Of a stretch of 64,000 nt of DNA, positions 52,750-63,013 are shown piece after piece; position 1 is the first letter of the stretch, and every line of letters begins with the position of its first letter. The notes beneath the pieces are model-generated. The model saw only the letters and a program-made list of their open reading frames with translations. It was not told the origin of the DNA and made no database searches. The stretch spans positions 243,707-307,706 of the forward strand of contig NZ_MKIM01000025.1 of NCBI RefSeq assembly GCF_001939045.1. The letters are read 5' to 3'. A program made the position numbers and the translations under genes. The stretch is from Rhizobium oryziradicis. Its GTDB lineage: Bacteria; Pseudomonadota; Alphaproteobacteria; Rhizobiales; Rhizobiaceae.

Positions 52750-53882
52750 TTAAATGTCTTCCTCGGATCAAAGGCATCGCGCACCGCTTCGCCGACAAAA
52801 ATCAGCAAGGACAGCATGATCGCCATGGTGAAGAAGGCCGTGAGCCCCAGCCATGGGGCCTGCAAATTGCGTTTGCCCTGGGCAATCAATTCCCCCAGCG
52901 AGGCCGACCCCGGCGGCATGCCAAAGCCGAGAAAGTCGAGCGAGGTGAGCGTGGTGATGGAACCAGACAGAATGAAGGGCAAAAAGGTCAGCGTTGCCAC
53001 CATGGCATTGGGCAGCAGGTGGCGGAACATGATGGTCCAGTTGCCGACGCCCAAGGCGCGGGCGGCATTCACATACTCGAAATTTCTCGCCCGCAAAAAT
53101 TCTGCCCGAACAATGCCAACAAAATGCACCCAGGAGAACAGCAGCATAATGCCCAACAGCACGAAGAAGCCGGGCGGCAGAATGGAAGCGATAATCAGCA
53201 GAATATAGAGCACCGGCACCGAGGACCAGATTTCGATAAACCGCTGCATCAACAGGTCGGTCCAGCCGCCGAAATAGCCCTGCACGGCACCAGCTGACAC
53301 GCCAATGATGGCCGAGAAAATCGTCAGCGTCAGGCCAAACAGCACAGAGATGCGAAAACCGTAGATCATACGTGCTGCCACATCGCGGGCCTGATCATCG
53401 GTGCCAAGCCAATTCATATTGCCAATGATGCAATTGGGATCATCGACGCCCTTGGGATAGGCCGAGCAGCGTTCTTTTTTATCCATCAGCCAGAATGGCC
53501 GGGTGGGGGCAGAGTGCGGGATTTCGGAATTGACCGTTCGGTAGGAATAGCGGATCGGCGGCCAGATCATCCAGCCATGAGCGTTGATTTCATCCGCAAC
53601 AAAGCTTGAGCGATAATCCGTCACCGCCAGAAAGCCGCCGAATTTTTCTTCCGGATAGTTCACCGCAATCGGAAACAGGATTTCGCCCTTGTAGGATGCG
53701 ATAATCGGGCGATCATTGGCAATCAGCTCGGCACACAGGCTGAGGATAAACAGCACCATGAAAATCCAGAACGACCAATAGCCACGCTTATTGGCTTTGA
53801 AATTTTGCAAACGGCGCAGATTAACCGGCGACAGAAACGGCTTCTTCGGTGGCATTATGGTGGTTTCAGAGGTTATCGTCAT
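52746..53882 (-). CDS. yejE: Peptide ABC transporter permease YejE
   Basis: Inner-membrane permease of 378 residues. A first helix (about 35-54) is followed by a long periplasmic region, typical of YejE, containing a Cys pair (ERCSAYPKGVDDPNCIIGN). The BPD_transp_1 core of five helices has the EAA loop FEYVNAARALGVGNWTIMFRHLLP. The ATG shares its A with the yejB stop and the 3' end overlaps yejF, so the transporter genes are tightly coupled. Confidence 0.94.
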   Translation of the reverse strand: MTITSETTIMPPKKPFLSPVNLRRLQNFKANKRGYWSFWIFMVLFILSLCAELIANDRPIIASYKGEILFPIAVNYPEEKFGGFLAVTDYRSSFVADEINAHGWMIWPPIRYSYRTVNSEIPHSAPTRPFWLMDKKERCSAYPKGVDDPNCIIGNMNWLGTDDQARDVAARMIYGFRISVLFGLTLTIFSAIIGVSAGAVQGYFGGWTDLLMQRFIEIWSSVPVLYILLIIASILPPGFFVLLGIMLLFSWVHFVGIVRAEFLRARNFEYVNAARALGVGNWTIMFRHLLPNAMVATLTFLPFILSGSITTLTSLDFLGFGMPPGSASLGELIAQGKRNLQAPWLGLTAFFTMAIMLSLLIFVGEAVRDAFDPRKTFK

Positions 53883-54970
53883 CAGACATCCCTCCGGTCA
53901 AAATCGATGCGGGGGTCAATCCAGGTGTAGATCAGGTCTGACACCAGCCCGACCACCAGCCCCAACAGCGAGAAAATATAGAGCGTGGCAAACACAATGG
54001 GATAATCGCGATTGACGATGGAGAGATAGCCAAGCCGCCCCAGGCCATCGAGCGAAAAGATGTTTTCAATCAACAGCGAACCCGTGAAAAAGGCAGCCAC
54101 GAAGGCTCCCGGAATGCCGGCAATCACAATCAGCATGGCATTGCGAAACACGTGATCGTATAGCACCCGATGCTCAGACAGGCCCTTGGCACGCGCTGTC
54201 ACCACATATTGCTTCTTGATTTCATCAATGAAGGAATTCTTGGTCAACAGCGTCGTGGTGGCAAAGGCCGAGAGCAACAGGGCTGTGAGCGGCAATGTGA
54301 GGTGCCAGAAATAATCCAGGATCTTCTGCCACCAGCTTAAGTCGGCAAAATTATCAGAGGTCAGGCCGCGCAAGGGAAACCAGTTGTAAAACGACCCACC
54401 GGCAAACAGCACGATCAGCAAGATGCCAAACAAAAAGCCCGGCACCGCATAGCCCACCACAATCACGCCAGAGGTCCAGACATCAAATGTCGAGCCATCC
54501 TTGACGGCTTTTCGAATGCCAAGCGGAATGGAAATGGCATAGGAGAGCAACAACACCCACACGCCGAGCGAGATCGACACCGGCATTTTATCGGCGATAA
54601 TCGACAACACCGAGGCGTTGCGGAAAAAACTCTCGCCAAAATCAAAGCGGATATAATTCCACATCATATCAAGAAAGCGGGTGAGTGGCGGCTTATCAAA
54701 GCCAAACTGCTTTTCCAGCTTCTTGATCAGATCCGGGTCCAGCCCTTGCGCGCCGCGATAGGTGGAGCCGTCGTTGCCAGCCCCTTGGCCAACAATATCG
54801 CCACCACCGGACAGGCGCTGATCGGCGCTATCGCCCTGCCCCGAAAGCTGCGCCACCACCTGCTCCACCGGGCCGCCGGGGGCAAACTGGATGACCAGAA
54901 AGGAAATGCCCATGATGCCAACCATGGTTGGAATCATCAGCAGCAGACGCCGCAGGATATAAGCACCCAT
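53882..54970 (-). CDS. yejB: Peptide ABC transporter permease YejB
   Basis: Permease of 362 residues starting [20 protein letters not shown], typical of DppB/OppB-like proteins. A periplasmic Gly/Asp/Gln-rich segment (about 45-80) precedes the core with the EAA-type loop [21 protein letters not shown] and a terminal cytoplasmic end. Partner of YejE. It begins 119 nt after yejA. Confidence 0.94.
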   Translation of the reverse strand: MGAYILRRLLLMIPTMVGIMGISFLVIQFAPGGPVEQVVAQLSGQGDSADQRLSGGGDIVGQGAGNDGSTYRGAQGLDPDLIKKLEKQFGFDKPPLTRFLDMMWNYIRFDFGESFFRNASVLSIIADKMPVSISLGVWVLLLSYAISIPLGIRKAVKDGSTFDVWTSGVIVVGYAVPGFLFGILLIVLFAGGSFYNWFPLRGLTSDNFADLSWWQKILDYFWHLTLPLTALLLSAFATTTLLTKNSFIDEIKKQYVVTARAKGLSEHRVLYDHVFRNAMLIVIAGIPGAFVAAFFTGSLLIENIFSLDGLGRLGYLSIVNRDYPIVFATLYIFSLLGLVVGLVSDLIYTWIDPRIDFDRRDV

Positions 54971-55089
54971 CAGTCAATCACTCCCGATGTTGCCATGCCA
55001 TGCTGCTTTGCCAATCCATTGATCCTTTTTGATGCATCTGATTCGTGTGCCTATTGGTAAACCCTAGAGCGCCGCCTGCAAAGCTTTGC

Positions 55090-56934
55090 TCATTGCAGGG
55101 AGGTTTTTGACCACCATATGTCGGGAAAGCCCGTGGAATAGGTGGGCAGGTCTGCGGGACGGGTCAGCCGGCTCCAATACGCCAGACGCGCCGTGCTGCC
55201 ATAATACATGGGCACCACATAGTGATGGGCCAACAGCACCCGATCGAGCGCCCGTGTGGATGCCACCAGATCATCCCGGCTTTTGGCAAAGATTACCATA
55301 TCGATCAGTTTGTCGATAGCCGGATCGGCAATGCCTGCATAATTGCGAGACCCTTCCTTATTGACAGACGTTGATCCCCAGTACTGACGCTGCTCATTGC
55401 CGGGATTACGGGTCTGGGCCCAAACGGTCCAGGTCATGTCATAGTCAAAGCTGCGCAAGCGATTGATATATTGTGAGGAATCAACAGTGCGGATACTCGC
55501 CTCAATGCCAATTTTGCGCAAGCTATTGGCATAGGGAACCGCAACAACCTCCAAGGTTGGATTGGGCAGCAGGATCTCGAATTTGAGTGGCTCGCCCGTT
55601 GCAACATTGACCATTTTATTGCCGCGCAGGTCATACCCTGCCTGTTTCAGCAGACCCACCGCCTTGCGTAGATTATCGCGCTGCTTTTCGGGCGTTCCGC
55701 CAACCGGATTCTCAAACGGTTGAGTGAACACCTCCTTCGGCACCTCGTCTTTCAAACCTTCGAGAATTGCCAGTTCCTTGTCTTTGGGCAGGCCGGATGA
55801 GGCAAGCTCAGTGCCCCAGAAAAAGCTGTTGACCCGCTTGTAACTGTTGTAAAACACGGTCCGGTTCAGCTCTTCAAAATCAAAGGCGTAGGACAGCGCT
55901 TTGCGCACCCGCTCGTCCTTGAAGATTGGCCGCCGCATATTTGGCACCATGGCCTGCATGATGCCGGTGGTGCGGAATGGGTTTGGCAATTCCTCGCGAA
56001 TGACATGGCCATCCTTGACGCCTGGAAAATCAAAGGCCGTGGCCCAATGGGCTGCCTTGGTTTCATACCAATAATCAATATTGCCCGCTCGAAAGGCTTC
56101 GAACTCAACATTGTCATCGTTGAAATAGGTGTAATTCACCGTTTTGAAGTTGTTATAGCCAATGTTCACATTGAGGTTTTTGCCCCAATAATCATCCCGC
56201 AATTCATAGCGTACCGATGCACCCGGCGAAAACGCAGCAATGCGATAAGGCCCGGACCCCATGATGGGTTCCAGCGTGGTTTTGGCAATGTCGCGGGGCT
56301 TTCCATCCGGTCCATTTGCTTCCCACCAATGCTTGGGCACAATGTCAATCTCGCCGACAATCGCGGGCAGTTCCTTGTTGCCTTTCTGGTCGAAAGTAAA
56401 TGTCACCTCGCGCTCGCCGGTCTTTTCGGCTTTGAGCACATGGCTGTAATAACTAGTATACATGGGGTTCAGCTCTTTGAACTTCTCGAAGCTGAACACC
56501 ACATCTTCCGGCGTCACGGGCTGGCCATCTGCCCATTTGGCATCAGGGCGGAGCCGGAATTTGGCGAACGAATAATCATCCGGATAGGCAACCGCTTCGG
56601 CAAGCAGGCCATAAGAGGTTCCATCCTCATCCATGGACGGCTTCAACAGTGTTTCCGTGACCAAAGACAGGCGGGGCACTAGGCCCGCCGCCAATTGCCC
56701 TTTACCAACCACCGGATTAAAGCTGTCATATGTGCCTTCGGCGGAAAGCTTCAGCTCCCCCGCTTTCGGCGCATTCACATTGACATAGTTGAAATGCGCA
56801 AAGCCCTGCGGGTATTTCGGGGCTTCAATAATGCCAATCGCGTGCCGCCATTGCAGTTCCTGCGCCGTCACAGGGCTGACAAAAACACTCAAGAGCAGCG
56901 CAAGAAACCCCGCACCAAGACGCATGACAGCCAT
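55090..56934 (-). CDS. yejA: Peptide-binding periplasmic protein YejA
   Basis: SBP_bac_5 family receptor of 614 residues with a signal peptide ending PVTA-Q near residue 24. Recognised segments are FAHFNYVNVNAPKAGELKL near the start, which is typical for YejA, RLRPDAKWADGQPVTPEDVV and the C-terminal RALDRVLLAHHYVVPMYY. First gene of the yejABEF unit. Directly after its stop a perfect GCAAAGCTTTGC palindrome (55078-55089) lies in the gap to yejB and could stabilise the upstream mRNA segment. Confidence 0.94.
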   Translation of the reverse strand: MAVMRLGAGFLALLLSVFVSPVTAQELQWRHAIGIIEAPKYPQGFAHFNYVNVNAPKAGELKLSAEGTYDSFNPVVGKGQLAAGLVPRLSLVTETLLKPSMDEDGTSYGLLAEAVAYPDDYSFAKFRLRPDAKWADGQPVTPEDVVFSFEKFKELNPMYTSYYSHVLKAEKTGEREVTFTFDQKGNKELPAIVGEIDIVPKHWWEANGPDGKPRDIAKTTLEPIMGSGPYRIAAFSPGASVRYELRDDYWGKNLNVNIGYNNFKTVNYTYFNDDNVEFEAFRAGNIDYWYETKAAHWATAFDFPGVKDGHVIREELPNPFRTTGIMQAMVPNMRRPIFKDERVRKALSYAFDFEELNRTVFYNSYKRVNSFFWGTELASSGLPKDKELAILEGLKDEVPKEVFTQPFENPVGGTPEKQRDNLRKAVGLLKQAGYDLRGNKMVNVATGEPLKFEILLPNPTLEVVAVPYANSLRKIGIEASIRTVDSSQYINRLRSFDYDMTWTVWAQTRNPGNEQRQYWGSTSVNKEGSRNYAGIADPAIDKLIDMVIFAKSRDDLVASTRALDRVLLAHHYVVPMYYGSTARLAYWSRLTRPADLPTYSTGFPDIWWSKTSLQ

Positions 56935-57091
56935 AAATTACCCCCGCATTTCAACAGTGAACACCTGATTTGTCCGTTACTCTACGACAAATCGGGGCGA
57001 AAGACAGGCGGTTGTCACGGCAGCATGCTTTTCTCCTTGAACCTCAATCGGTCCAGGGAAAATTATGCCGCAAGCATTCAGGGTTATCGCG

Positions 57092-57190
57092 ACGCTTTAC
57101 GCGCCCTCTATGGCGCACGGCGCTGTAACACTTTAAAACTGCTGCATAATTTTCTCCTTAAATCGATTCCGATTTATGGAATTATGCAGT
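57092..57190 (+). repeat. Rhizobial-type intergenic palindromic repeat (second family)
   Basis: The segment GCGCACGGCGCTGTAACACT leads to a nested palindrome: CTGCATAATT (57142-57151) with AATTATGCAG (57180-57189), and inside it AAATCG (57160-57165) with CGATTT (57170-57175). A degenerate copy of the left part is at 19951-19990. I recall similar sequence in many rhizobial intergenic regions. It fills most of the 305-nt gap between the divergent yejA and mepA. Confidence 0.65.
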
Positions 57191-57239
57191 AGGTTTACGG
57201 GCAAGAGAATCACGCATGATTGCCAACCCGAGGTGACTT

Positions 57240-58274
57240 TTGGTGAAACATTCCGCATCTATCCGCGCGTCCATGATCGGCCTTGCCATCCTCATGGCGA
57301 CGGCAAGCCTTGGCGAAGCGTTTGCTGATCAACCCGCCAAGCAAGCTTTCGGGGCCGTAACCCTGCCCACGGCCGGCCCGGCATCGCCTGAAGGGTTTTA
57401 CGCCAAGGGCTGCATGAGCGGTGCTGTGGCCCTGCCCACCGATGGGCCGACATGGCAGGCCATGCGCCTGTCGCGCAATCGGCGCTGGGGCAATCCGCGC
57501 ACCATTGCATTCCTTGAGCAACTCTCAAAAGATGCCACCAAAATCGGCTGGCCCGGCCTGCTGGTGGGCGATATTGCCCAACCGCGCGGAGGGCCAATGG
57601 CCAGCGGCCATGCATCGCACCAGATCGGCATGGATGCCGATATCTGGCTGACGCCCATGCCGTCCAAGCGCCTCACCGCGCAACAGCGCGAAGATCTGCC
57701 CTTTACCTCGATGATCATGAAGGACAAGTTCCTGACCATCAACCCGCAGACATGGACGCCAGCCCACGCCAAACTGCTGATGCTGGCGGCCAGCTATCCG
57801 CAGGTGCAGCGGATTTTCGTCAATCCGGCCATCAAAAAGAAGATGTGCGACACCTGGACCGGCGATCGTACCAATATGGGCAAGCTGCGCCCCATGTATG
57901 GCCATGATGCCCATTTCCATATCCGGCTGTTCTGCCCACCGGGGGCGAGTGATTGCAAGCCACAGGCCGCAACCGGCAAGGGTGATGGCTGCGACCAATC
58001 CCTGGCCTGGTGGTTTACCAAAGAACCATGGGAGCCAAAAAAGAAAGATCCCAATGCAAAACCGGCACCAAAGCCGCGCCCGGTGATGGTGTCTGATTTG
58101 CCAAAGGCATGTAGCGCCATTCTCAACGCACCTGCCGTTTCCTCAGAAAAACAGGCAACCTATGGCGGGCCAGGTGCCTATACCAATCCGGGGGCAGTGC
58201 CGGTGAAAGCCTCAGCCAGCGCACCGGACGATCCGAACCTTCCCTCAGAAGATGTAGGCTTACCGAAACCTTGA
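57240..58274 (+). CDS. mepA: Penicillin-insensitive murein endopeptidase MepA
   Basis: LAS-family zinc metallopeptidase that cuts D-Ala-mDAP cross-links in peptidoglycan. The 344 residues start with a signal peptide (cleavage after EAFA near 29). Zinc ligands are in GHASHQIGMDADIW (residues about 121-134) and HDAHFHIRLFCPP, and the segments PRGGPMASGHASHQ and RIFVNPAIKK are family-typical. The C-terminal 80 residues are Pro/Lys/Ala-rich. GAGGTGA stands upstream; TTG at 57240 or GTG at 57243 is the start, and the choice is open. Confidence 0.93.
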   Translation: MVKHSASIRASMIGLAILMATASLGEAFADQPAKQAFGAVTLPTAGPASPEGFYAKGCMSGAVALPTDGPTWQAMRLSRNRRWGNPRTIAFLEQLSKDATKIGWPGLLVGDIAQPRGGPMASGHASHQIGMDADIWLTPMPSKRLTAQQREDLPFTSMIMKDKFLTINPQTWTPAHAKLLMLAASYPQVQRIFVNPAIKKKMCDTWTGDRTNMGKLRPMYGHDAHFHIRLFCPPGASDCKPQAATGKGDGCDQSLAWWFTKEPWEPKKKDPNAKPAPKPRPVMVSDLPKACSAILNAPAVSSEKQATYGGPGAYTNPGAVPVKASASAPDDPNLPSEDVGLPKP

Positions 58275-58349
58275 GAGCATGAGGGTTTTCATCGGCCTGA
58301 ACCTTGATATAAGAGGAATCAAATCGATTGAAATTTTGGGAGGGGAGCC

Positions 58350-58730
58350 ATGGTTGAGCGACGGAAAATTGCGCTGATTGCCCATGACAAGATGAAAGAG
58401 CAGATGGCGGATTTTGCCCGTCATCATCAGGATGCTCTTCAACCATGGCAGATTGTCGCCACCGGCACCACCGGCGGTCAGGTGCAAGACGCCTGTCCCA
58501 AGCTCAATATCACCCGCATGAAAAGCGGCCCGCTGGGCGGCGATCAGCAGATCGGGGCGATGATTGCGCAAGAAGAAGTGGCACTTTTGGTATTTTTTGT
58601 TGATCCCTTGACGCCCATGCCTCATGACGTTGATGTGAAGGCATTGATGCGGCTGGCGATCCTGTATGATACGCCCATGGCGCTGAACCGGGCGACAGCA
58701 GAAGTGCTGTTGCCAGCGATTGCCCGTTAA
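58350..58730 (+). CDS. mgsA: Methylglyoxal synthase
   Basis: Converts dihydroxyacetone phosphate to methylglyoxal and phosphate, a glycolytic bypass. The protein of 126 residues shows [11 protein letters not shown], the phosphate-binding [20 protein letters not shown] with the catalytic Asp, and [18 protein letters not shown] with the catalytic Asp/His region. GGAGGGGAG lies just before the ATG. Followed after 26 nt by glk, and both probably share a transcript. Confidence 0.97.
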   Translation: MVERRKIALIAHDKMKEQMADFARHHQDALQPWQIVATGTTGGQVQDACPKLNITRMKSGPLGGDQQIGAMIAQEEVALLVFFVDPLTPMPHDVDVKALMRLAILYDTPMALNRATAEVLLPAIAR

Positions 58731-58756
58731 CGATACATACGCCAGCGCGGCGAAAG

Positions 58757-59791
58757 ATGGATTTGTCGATGCCTCATCCTGTTGAAAATGACCACCTCCC
58801 CTTTCCGGTTCTGGTTGGTGACATTGGTGGCACCAATGCCCGGTTCTGGATTTTGTCCGATGCGGATGCGAAGCCAAAAGAATTCACCAATATCCAAACA
58901 GCCGATTTTCCAACCATTGATCAGGCGCTTCAAGAGCGCGTTCTGGACCAAAGCGAAATCAAACCGCGCTCGGCCATTCTGGCGGTTGCGGGCCCCATCA
59001 AGGGCGATGAAATTCCGCTGACCAATTGCCCCTGGGTTATTCGCCCAAAGGCAATGATCTCCGATCTCGGCTTTGATGACGTGCTGGTTGTCAATGATTT
59101 CGAGGCGCAGGCGCTGGCCGCAGCAGCCTTGCCGCTTGATGACCATCTGGCCGTGGGTGAGATCACCGAAGCGACGGTGGGTTCGCGGGTTATTCTTGGA
59201 CCCGGCACCGGTCTTGGTGTTGGCGGCCTGCTCTATACCCAGCACAAGTGGTTTCCGGTTCCCGGTGAAGGCGGCCATGTGGATCTTGGTCCGCGCAGCG
59301 CACGCGACTTTGAGATCTTTCCGCATATTGACAGGATTGAAGGTCGCATTTCCGGCGAACAAATCCTGTGTGGCCGTGGCATCATCCACCTCTACAATGC
59401 CATTTGTGCCGCCGACGGCATTGAGCCAAAGTGGACAGACCCCGCTGAGGTGACGACCCATGCGTTGAACGACAGCGATCCGGTGGCCGTGGAAACCATG
59501 GTGCTGTTTGTGACCTATCTGGGTCGCTTGGCGGGGGATATGGCGCTGGTGTTCATGGCGCGCGGCGGTGTGTTCTTGTCTGGCGGTATTTCGCAGAAAA
59601 TTGCATCCTTGTTGAAAAATCCGGTTTTCCGGGCGGCGTTTGAAGATAAAGCGCCGCACACAGCCATGATGAAATCCATACCGACCTTTGTGGTCACGCA
59701 TCCGCAAGCCGCGCTGTTCGGCCTTGCCGCTTACGCCCGCACACCCGAAAAATTTGGCGTTCGGCACGAAGGGCGGCGCTGGACACGCTGA
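58757..59791 (+). CDS. glk: Glucokinase
   Basis: ATP-dependent glucose kinase of the E. coli Glk type, 344 residues. Phosphate-1 motif is [11 protein letters not shown], the catalytic Asp lies in VVNDFEAQA, and [12 protein letters not shown] and [10 protein letters not shown] form the sugar-binding and adenosine regions. The final part has [10 protein letters not shown]. Start could also be the ATG four codons on; neither has a strong ribosome binding site. It lies in a plus-strand run with mgsA, dapB and gpmA. Confidence 0.95.
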   Translation: MDLSMPHPVENDHLPFPVLVGDIGGTNARFWILSDADAKPKEFTNIQTADFPTIDQALQERVLDQSEIKPRSAILAVAGPIKGDEIPLTNCPWVIRPKAMISDLGFDDVLVVNDFEAQALAAAALPLDDHLAVGEITEATVGSRVILGPGTGLGVGGLLYTQHKWFPVPGEGGHVDLGPRSARDFEIFPHIDRIEGRISGEQILCGRGIIHLYNAICAADGIEPKWTDPAEVTTHALNDSDPVAVETMVLFVTYLGRLAGDMALVFMARGGVFLSGGISQKIASLLKNPVFRAAFEDKAPHTAMMKSIPTFVVTHPQAALFGLAAYARTPEKFGVRHEGRRWTR

Positions 59792-59838
59792 AGAAAAACA
59801 CGCATCCAGATGCTGTAAAAGACGTGGAGACAACGACA

Positions 59839-60678
59839 ATGGCAAATGCGGTTGGCACAGGGCCGATGAAATTGGTGGTGGTGGGCGCAAGTGGCCGGAT
59901 GGGGCAAGCCCTGATCCGCATTATCACTGAGACAGACGGGGCTGTGCTGCATGCCGCGGTTGAGCGGGCTGGCTCAAGCGCTCTTGGTAAAGATGCTGGT
60001 GAATTGGCAGGGCTTGGTCCGCTGGGTGTTGCCGTCACCGATGATGCGCTCGCAGCTTTTGTGCATGCGGATGGCGTGATTGATTTTACCCGGCCCGAAG
60101 CCTCTGTTGAATTTGCCGCACTGGCCGCTCAGGCCCGCATTGTGCATGTGATTGGCACCACCGGCTGCTCGGAGGCCGATCAGGTCAAGTTTGACGCCGC
60201 CGCGCGCCACGCACGTTTGGTCAAATCGGGCAATATGAGCCTCGGCGTCAATCTGCTGTCGGTTTTGGTGCAGCAGGCGGCAAAAGCACTGGATGCGGCT
60301 GGCTGGGATATTGAAGTGCTGGAAATGCATCACAAGCACAAGGTCGATGCACCATCTGGCACCGCTTTGTTGCTGGGTGAAGCCGCCGCTTCAGGCCGAG
60401 GCATTGATTTGAAAGACAAGGCTGTGAAAGTGCGCGACGGTTTTACTGGTCCCCGCGAGGCTGGCTCGATTGGCTTTGCCACCTTGCGCGGCGGCTCAGT
60501 GATCGGCGAGCACTCGGTGATGCTGGCTGGCGAAGGCGAGATTGTGACGCTGTCGCACAGCGCAGGTGATCGTTCTATATTTGCAAGGGGTGCTGTGAAG
60601 GCTGCCCTTTGGGCGCGGGATAAAAACCCCGGTCTCTATTCCATGCTCGATGTGCTCGGGCTGGCTCATACTAACTGA
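59839..60678 (+). CDS. dapB: 4-hydroxy-tetrahydrodipicolinate reductase
   Basis: NAD(P)H-dependent step of lysine and meso-diaminopimelate synthesis. The 279 residues show the cofactor loop [45 protein letters not shown] and the catalytic [16 protein letters not shown] with the HHxxKxDxPSGTA pattern. GGAG lies 9 nt before the ATG (MANAVGTG); a GTG five codons upstream is less likely. Confidence 0.97.
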   Translation: MANAVGTGPMKLVVVGASGRMGQALIRIITETDGAVLHAAVERAGSSALGKDAGELAGLGPLGVAVTDDALAAFVHADGVIDFTRPEASVEFAALAAQARIVHVIGTTGCSEADQVKFDAAARHARLVKSGNMSLGVNLLSVLVQQAAKALDAAGWDIEVLEMHHKHKVDAPSGTALLLGEAAASGRGIDLKDKAVKVRDGFTGPREAGSIGFATLRGGSVIGEHSVMLAGEGEIVTLSHSAGDRSIFARGAVKAALWARDKNPGLYSMLDVLGLAHTN

Positions 60679-60697
60679 TATCTGAGAGGATTTGTCG

Positions 60698-61333
60698 ATG
60701 ACTGGTACCCTCGTGCTCGTGCGCCACGGCCAGAGCGAATGGAATTTGAAAAACCTGTTCACCGGCTGGCGTGATCCAGACCTGACCGAACTGGGCGTGC
60801 AGGAAGCCAATGCTGGCGGCAAGGCACTGGCCGACTACGGCATTAAATTCGACATTGCTTTTACGTCCAACCTCAGCCGCGCCCAGAAAACCTGCGGCAT
60901 TATTTTGGACAATGTGGGACAGGCTGGCTTAGAGACCATCCGCGACGAAGCCCTCAACGAGCGCGATTATGGTGATCTATCGGGCCTCAACAAGGATGAC
61001 GCCCGCGCCAAATGGGGCGAAGAGCAGGTGCATATCTGGCGCCGGTCCTATGACGTCCCACCACCGGGCGGCGAAAGCCTGCGGGATACGGGCGCGCGCG
61101 TCTGGCCCTATTACATGATGGAAATCCTGCCACGCGTGCTGCTAGGCGAAACCGTGCTGGTGGCAGCCCATGGCAACTCGCTGCGCGCACTGGTGATGGT
61201 GCTGGACAAGCTGACCAAGGAACAGATTCTGGGCGTGAATTTGGCCACCGGCGTGCCGATGGTTTACAAGCTCAATGCCGATTCCACCGTGGCATCCAAG
61301 GAAGTGCTTGGCGATATGTCTGGCGCGCATTAG
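60698..61333 (+). CDS. gpmA: 2,3-bisphosphoglycerate-dependent phosphoglycerate mutase
   Basis: Interconverts 3- and 2-phosphoglycerate in glycolysis and gluconeogenesis. The 211 residues show the catalytic phosphohistidine motif [10 protein letters not shown] near residue 8, [13 protein letters not shown], the Glu in [11 protein letters not shown] and the second His in [11 protein letters not shown]. It is shorter than the 250-residue E. coli enzyme, as usual in alphaproteobacteria. GAGAGGA lies 8 nt before the ATG. Its TAG stop coincides with the first bases of repeat copy C. Confidence 0.97.
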   Translation: MTGTLVLVRHGQSEWNLKNLFTGWRDPDLTELGVQEANAGGKALADYGIKFDIAFTSNLSRAQKTCGIILDNVGQAGLETIRDEALNERDYGDLSGLNKDDARAKWGEEQVHIWRRSYDVPPPGGESLRDTGARVWPYYMMEILPRVLLGETVLVAAHGNSLRALVMVLDKLTKEQILGVNLATGVPMVYKLNADSTVASKEVLGDMSGAH

Positions 61334-61435
61334 AGTTTGCCAGGGAAAAGTGGAACCCGGTTTTCCCGAAAAGACAAACGAAAACAAAAGAATATAGGGT
61401 CTGCCAGATTCAATCTGAACCTGACAGACCCTAAA
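61331..61435 (+). repeat. Dispersed palindromic intergenic repeat, copy C
   Basis: Starts TAGAGTTTGCCAGGGAAAAG, contains CGGTTTTCCCGAAAAGACAA and ends in a hairpin GGGTCTG...CAGACCC (61397-61431). Same orientation as copy B. The gpmA stop codon is its first three bases. Confidence 0.82.
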
Positions 61436-61488
61436 CGATTTAGAATTGCGCCGCTCATGCAATTCAATGGGCGGCACCGTTGAGAAGA

Positions 61489-62118
61489 TCAGATTTTTTC
61501 AGCAATCAGCCTGATGCCAAACCCGGCCAGCACTGTTCCAATCGCGCGTTCTATCCACTGAGCAAATCGATCATAGACGGCTTTGGCTTGCCTGCGAGAC
61601 AACAGAGCGGTCACCAGACTGTACCAGATGATCTCAATCAAAAATCCACCCACAAGAATTGCCAGTTTTGCTAAAAGACCCGTCTCGGGCGGCACTGCAA
61701 CGGCATAAAGGCCAATAAAGAAGGCAATCCCCTTCGGGTTGGAGAGATTAACAATCATCCCCACGCGCAAACCGCGCAAAACACTGCCCTTTTCGACAGG
61801 CGGCACGCCTTGTTTCGCCGTATCAGGCTTGCCAGAGAGCCACGCCATCAGGCCGAGATAGACAAGATAACAGCCGCCAGCAATCTGCATAAGGCTTGCC
61901 AACCACCCGACCTTTGCCAAAAACAGCGCCAAACCCGCCATGGTTAGAACCGCATAAAAGGTTGCGGCAATAGCAAATCCAAATGTTGCACCCACGGCGG
62001 TTGATCGTGCCCCGGACATTGCCAATCTGGATATTAAAGCGAAGTTCGGACCGGGACTGATCACCACAGCAGCATACAGGCCAAGCGCCGTCAGAACCGT
62101 TACAACATCTGAATTCAT
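61489..62118 (-). CDS. LysE/RhtB-family amino acid exporter
   Basis: Inner-membrane exporter of 209 residues with about six hydrophobic helices and the family motif VVISPGPNFALISRLAMSGA near residue 19, plus LVYLGLMAWL and NLSNPKGIAFFIGLYA in the later part. Substrate within the family (lysine, homoserine, threonine and others) cannot be told. It lies alone between the two inverted repeat copies C and D, together with the protease gene. Confidence 0.9.
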   Translation of the reverse strand: MNSDVVTVLTALGLYAAVVISPGPNFALISRLAMSGARSTAVGATFGFAIAATFYAVLTMAGLALFLAKVGWLASLMQIAGGCYLVYLGLMAWLSGKPDTAKQGVPPVEKGSVLRGLRVGMIVNLSNPKGIAFFIGLYAVAVPPETGLLAKLAILVGGFLIEIIWYSLVTALLSRRQAKAVYDRFAQWIERAIGTVLAGFGIRLIAEKI

Positions 62119-62255
62119 GTCGATTGTCGCCTCTCATTCTGATCTCAGGAAACAAGAACTCAACTTATATGAGCATCTTGAGACTGCACAACAGAGAAAC
62201 GAATGCCCAGGGCAGTTTCTGACCTCCAATGCGACAAGACGCCGTTTGCCCGCCC

Positions 62256-62780
62256 CTATCGCTGGCTTAAGCGCATCTGGCCGTTTTCGACCTTGTAGCT
62301 ACCCAGCTTTTTCAAAAACGTCATACCGATCAACGTGCTTGATAGCGCCGTGTCTTTCAGCACCATGGCCTGCACATCATCAACACGCACACCGCCAACC
62401 TCGATGCGATCCAGCATCACCACAGCGGCAGGCGTCTCGCCATTGGCAGTGTTGACCTTGTATTTAAAATTGAGATCGTTGCCGCTCATGCCCAAGCGGC
62501 GCGCCGTGGTTTCATTGATCGCCACGGATGAAGCGCCTGTGTCAATCATCGCTTCCACGGCTTTGCCATTGATGCGGAAAGTGGTGATGAAATGCCCCCG
62601 TTGATCGGCGCGCAAAAGCGCCTGCCCATAGCTTGACGCTTGCTCTGGTGGGGCTGATTGAGACTCTGTGTTTAAACTGGCAACCACCGGAGGTGCTTCA
62701 ATATGGCTTTGCAGATAGGCCGGAAGCTGGGTTGCCACCACCACGATCAGCCCCGCAAAGATCAGAACCCGCATGAGCAT
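62256..62780 (-). CDS. Membrane-anchored retropepsin-like aspartic protease
   Basis: Protein of 174 residues with an N-terminal membrane helix (about 4-22) and a periplasmic domain of the TIGR02281/gag-asp type. The catalytic motif is MIDTGASSVAIN, followed by NTANGETPAAVVMLDRIEVG and GMTFLKKLGSYKVENGQM. Like retropepsins it holds only one DTG motif and must dimerise. The target protein is unknown. GGGGAGG lies 7 nt before the ATG. Confidence 0.88.
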   Translation of the reverse strand: MLMRVLIFAGLIVVVATQLPAYLQSHIEAPPVVASLNTESQSAPPEQASSYGQALLRADQRGHFITTFRINGKAVEAMIDTGASSVAINETTARRLGMSGNDLNFKYKVNTANGETPAAVVMLDRIEVGGVRVDDVQAMVLKDTALSSTLIGMTFLKKLGSYKVENGQMRLSQR

Positions 62781-62799
62781 AAAACTGCCTCCCCAAATT

Positions 62800-62902
62800 T
62801 AGAGACTGTCGGGTTCAGATTGAACCAGATAGTCTCTAAACTTCTTTGTTTGAGTTTGTCTGATCAGTAAAACCGGTTACCACTTTTCCCTGACAAACGC
62901 TG
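62800..62902 (-). repeat. Dispersed palindromic intergenic repeat, copy D
   Basis: Reverse orientation relative to copy C; contains GAGACTGTCGGGTTCAGATT, GAGTTTGTCTGATCAGTAAA and CCACTTTTCCCTGACAAACG. GTTTGTC and GACAAAC frame its core palindrome. Copies C and D bracket the exporter and protease genes. Confidence 0.78.
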
Positions 62903-62954
62903 TCGCATAGAGAAAACGCACCTGCGACTTTCACTTCGGTTAACAGCATTGCGC

Positions 62955-62987
62955 AAAAACAAACCCCGGCGCAAAAGCACCGGGGTT
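62955..62987 (-). terminator. Terminator of upp
   Basis: AACCCCGGTGC and GCGCCGGGGTT (minus strand; 62977-62987 with 62962-62972) form an 11-bp stem with an AAAA/TTTT loop, followed by TGTTTTTG. It lies 27 nt after the upp stop. Confidence 0.88.
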
Positions 62988-63013
62988 GCAAGTCTTTCTG
63001 GTTAACGCAAAGC

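Noticed and set aside
58727-59890. A 387-codon minus-strand frame opposite glk
   Set aside because: Mirror frame of a conserved glucokinase; no start signal and low-complexity product.
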